64,000 nt of DNA from Paenibacillus sp. IHBB 10380. Its GTDB lineage: Bacteria > Bacillota > Bacilli > Paenibacillales > Paenibacillaceae. Shown here one piece after another: positions 62,521-64,000 of the stretch (position 1 is the stretch's first letter; each line of letters starts with the position of its first letter). The notes beneath the pieces were generated by a model. It saw only the letters and a program-made list of their open reading frames with translations. It was not told the DNA's origin and did no database searches. The stretch is taken from contig NZ_CP010976.1 of the NCBI RefSeq assembly GCF_000949425.1, positions 806,001 to 870,000 of the forward strand, written 5' to 3'. A program made the position numbers and the translations under genes.

Positions 62521-63486
62521 ATGGATATTCAATTATTATTACTTACAATCGGTGTATCTTTTATTCTTGCGGTTATATCCGCACCATTACTCATACCCTT
62601 GCTACGGCGTATGAAGTTTGGACAACAGGTTCGAGATGATGGTCCACAAAGCCATTTGAAAAAATCAGGCACTCCAACAATGGGTGGAGTAGTCATATTA
62701 TTAGCATTTACGTTGTCTTATTTGAAATTTTCTGTTATCAATACAGATTTCTATGTTTTATTGGTTGCAACACTTGGATTTGGATTGATTGGTTTTCTAG
62801 ATGACTATATTAAAGTGGTATTCAAGCGTTCCTTAGGATTAACGGCACGTCAGAAATTATTGGGACAATTACTTTGTTCCGCTGTGATCTGTTATTTATT
62901 ATTTCAAAATGGTCATGATACCTCGATCAGTATTCCAGGCACATCATTTTCATGGGATTGGGGCGGTTTTTTCTATTATCCTTTTATTGTGATTATGTTG
63001 TTGGCTATTAGTAACGCTGTCAATTTCACGGATGGATTGGATGGGTTGTTATCTGGGGTAAGTGCAATTGCTTTAGGAGCGTTCGCTGTGGTTGCTATGC
63101 AAGCCACATCGCTTCCTGCCGCTTTTTGTGCGGCAGCGATGATCGGGGCTGTACTAGGGTTTCTTGTATTTAATGCACATCCTGCGAAAGTTTTTATGGG
63201 AGATACAGGATCACTCGGTATTGGTGGTGCTATTGCAGGGATTGCGATTGTTACGAAGAGTGAATTATTGTTCCTTATTATTGGTGGAGTATTTGTTATT
63301 GAGATGCTTTCCGTTGTTTTACAGGTGGCTTCATTTAAGACTCGAGGTAAACGTATTTTCAAAATGAGTCCGATTCATCATCACTTTGAACTTAGTGGAT
63401 GGTCGGAATGGCGTGTAGTCATTACGTTCTGGGCTGTAGGTCTAGTGCTTGCAGGTCTTGGACTTTATATTAACAAGGGGTTGTAA
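62521..63486 (+). CDS. mraY: Phospho-N-acetylmuramoyl-pentapeptide transferase MraY
   Basis: A 321-residue polytopic membrane enzyme with ten membrane segments that makes lipid I. Motifs: PTMGG near 57-61, FLDDYIKVVFKRSLGL, NAVNFTDGLDGLLSG, MGDTGSLGIGG and the IHHHFEL loop near the C-terminus, all intact. The ATG follows gaaggggtg. It lies between murF and murD in the standard dcw order. Confidence 0.96.
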   Translation: MDIQLLLLTIGVSFILAVISAPLLIPLLRRMKFGQQVRDDGPQSHLKKSGTPTMGGVVILLAFTLSYLKFSVINTDFYVLLVATLGFGLIGFLDDYIKVVFKRSLGLTARQKLLGQLLCSAVICYLLFQNGHDTSISIPGTSFSWDWGGFFYYPFIVIMLLAISNAVNFTDGLDGLLSGVSAIALGAFAVVAMQATSLPAAFCAAAMIGAVLGFLVFNAHPAKVFMGDTGSLGIGGAIAGIAIVTKSELLFLIIGGVFVIEMLSVVLQVASFKTRGKRIFKMSPIHHHFELSGWSEWRVVITFWAVGLVLAGLGLYINKGL

Positions 63487-63488
63487 TT

Positions 63489-64000
63489 ATGGATCAACTA
63501 GAGTCATACAGAGGAAAAAAAGTCATCGTTCTTGGCCTCGCTAGAAGTGGAGTTCAAGTCGCCAAAGTGTTACATGAGCTAGGGGCTTTGGTGACCGTCA
63601 ATGATCGTAAGGAAAAAGAAGAATGTCCCGAAGCATCTGAATTAGAGGCTTTGGGAATTTGTGTTATTTACGGAGGTCATCCCGATGACCTTATTCATGA
63701 TGAGATTTCGCTAGTCGTCAAAAATCCAGGAATCCCTTATTCAGTTCCTCCTGTGCAACAAGCAATGGAATTAGGCATTGAGGTTGTGACAGAAGTTGAG
63801 ATTGCCTATTATCTATGCCAAGCTCCCATTATTGGCATAACAGGCTCTAATGGTAAAACAACAACTACGACTTGGGTTGGTAATATTCTTGAAGCTGCTG
63901 GATTATCTCCTATTGTGGCTGGAAACATTGGGACTCCGCTTTGTGAAGCGGCTCTAGAAGCCACAGAGGACAATTGGATGGTAGTTGAACTAAGTAGCTT
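63489..64000 (+). CDS. murD: UDP-MurNAc-L-alanine--D-glutamate ligase MurD (5' part only)
   Basis: The first 170 codons of murD, cut by the window end. The N-terminal UDP-binding domain (KKVIVLGLARSGVQVAKVL) and the ATP site GITGSNGKTTTT at 116-127 are present, followed by AGNIGTPL. It adds D-glutamate to UDP-MurNAc-L-Ala. It starts two bases after the mraY stop codon with aaggggttg as ribosome binding site, so it is coupled to mraY. In related genomes spoVE and murG would follow. Confidence 0.95.
   Translation, partial: MDQLESYRGKKVIVLGLARSGVQVAKVLHELGALVTVNDRKEKEECPEASELEALGICVIYGGHPDDLIHDEISLVVKNPGIPYSVPPVQQAMELGIEVVTEVEIAYYLCQAPIIGITGSNGKTTTTTWVGNILEAAGLSPIVAGNIGTPLCEAALEATEDNWMVVELSS

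Noticed and set aside
1..64000. CRISPR arrays, insertion sequences, prophage genes, tRNA genes and rRNA genes
   Set aside because: I looked for regularly spaced repeats, transposase or integrase motifs, and tRNA or rRNA landmarks on both strands and found none; the T-box and rnpB account for the tRNA-like conserved motifs seen.

Overview
The window is chromosomal DNA from a low-to-mid GC, endospore-forming Bacillota, most probably Paenibacillus or a close relative. Gene order follows the Bacillus subtilis core chromosome in three blocks: rpsU-yqeY-nfeD-floA-yqfCD-phoH-pgpH-ybeY-dgkA-cdd-era-yqzL-recO-glyQS-yqxD-dnaG-sigA-trmK-yqfO; typA-ylaH-ylaL-ylaJ-ylaK; and rsfA-panE-DUF3397-bshC-mraZ-rsmH-ftsL-pbpB-spoVD-murE-murF-mraY-murD. 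Sporulation genes (yqfC, yqfD, spoVD, a YhcN/YlaJ lipoprotein, an RsfA-family regulator, a coat-like protein) and the meso-DAP-type DNPR motif of MurE fit this placement. I found no transposon, prophage, CRISPR array, tRNA or rRNA.

Layout. 1-12.9 kb: HIT protein, ribosomal protein S21, a nfeD-floA membrane-stress operon behind a textbook sigma-W promoter, a YqfC/YqfD sporulation pair, then an RNA-quality, lipid and c-di-AMP run (phoH, pgpH, ybeY, dgkA, cdd, era, yqzL, recO). 13-20 kb: a glycine T-box controlling glyQS, then yqxD-dnaG-sigA (the macromolecular synthesis operon). 20-23 kb: a decayed membrane ORF, trmK-nif3 and the RNase P RNA gene, which reads as type A. 23-30.5 kb: accessory genes (coat-like protein, membrane subtilase, YpuI-like DUF3907, DUF1540, a protein with a 78-bp tandem duplication, a lytic transglycosylase) and the nifS-thiI tRNA thiolation pair. 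30.5-42 kb: two divergent TerC-family genes, a LiaI-like membrane protein, the typA/yla block, an orphan substrate-binding-like protein, a secreted coiled-coil protein and a DUF2626 protein. 42-50 kb: rsfA-like gene behind a sigma-F-like promoter, panE, DUF3397 and a complete oppABCDF operon. 50-64 kb: bshC, a short-type S-adenosylhomocysteine hydrolase, then the division and cell wall (dcw) cluster, entered through a promoter that overlaps three MraZ boxes; murD runs off the right edge.

The window is mostly conserved core genome. I did not find a convincing new multi-gene system. The items most worth checking are the multi-hairpin element between cdd and era, the MraZ-box/promoter overlap, the type A RNase P RNA, the sigma-W and sigma-F promoter calls, the short-type AhcY inserted beside mraZ, the unrecognised third gene of the floA operon, and inverted repeats ahead of bshC and spoVD. 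All promoter, operator and terminator calls come from reading the sequence by eye. Family assignments come from recognised motifs and synteny, not from database searches.
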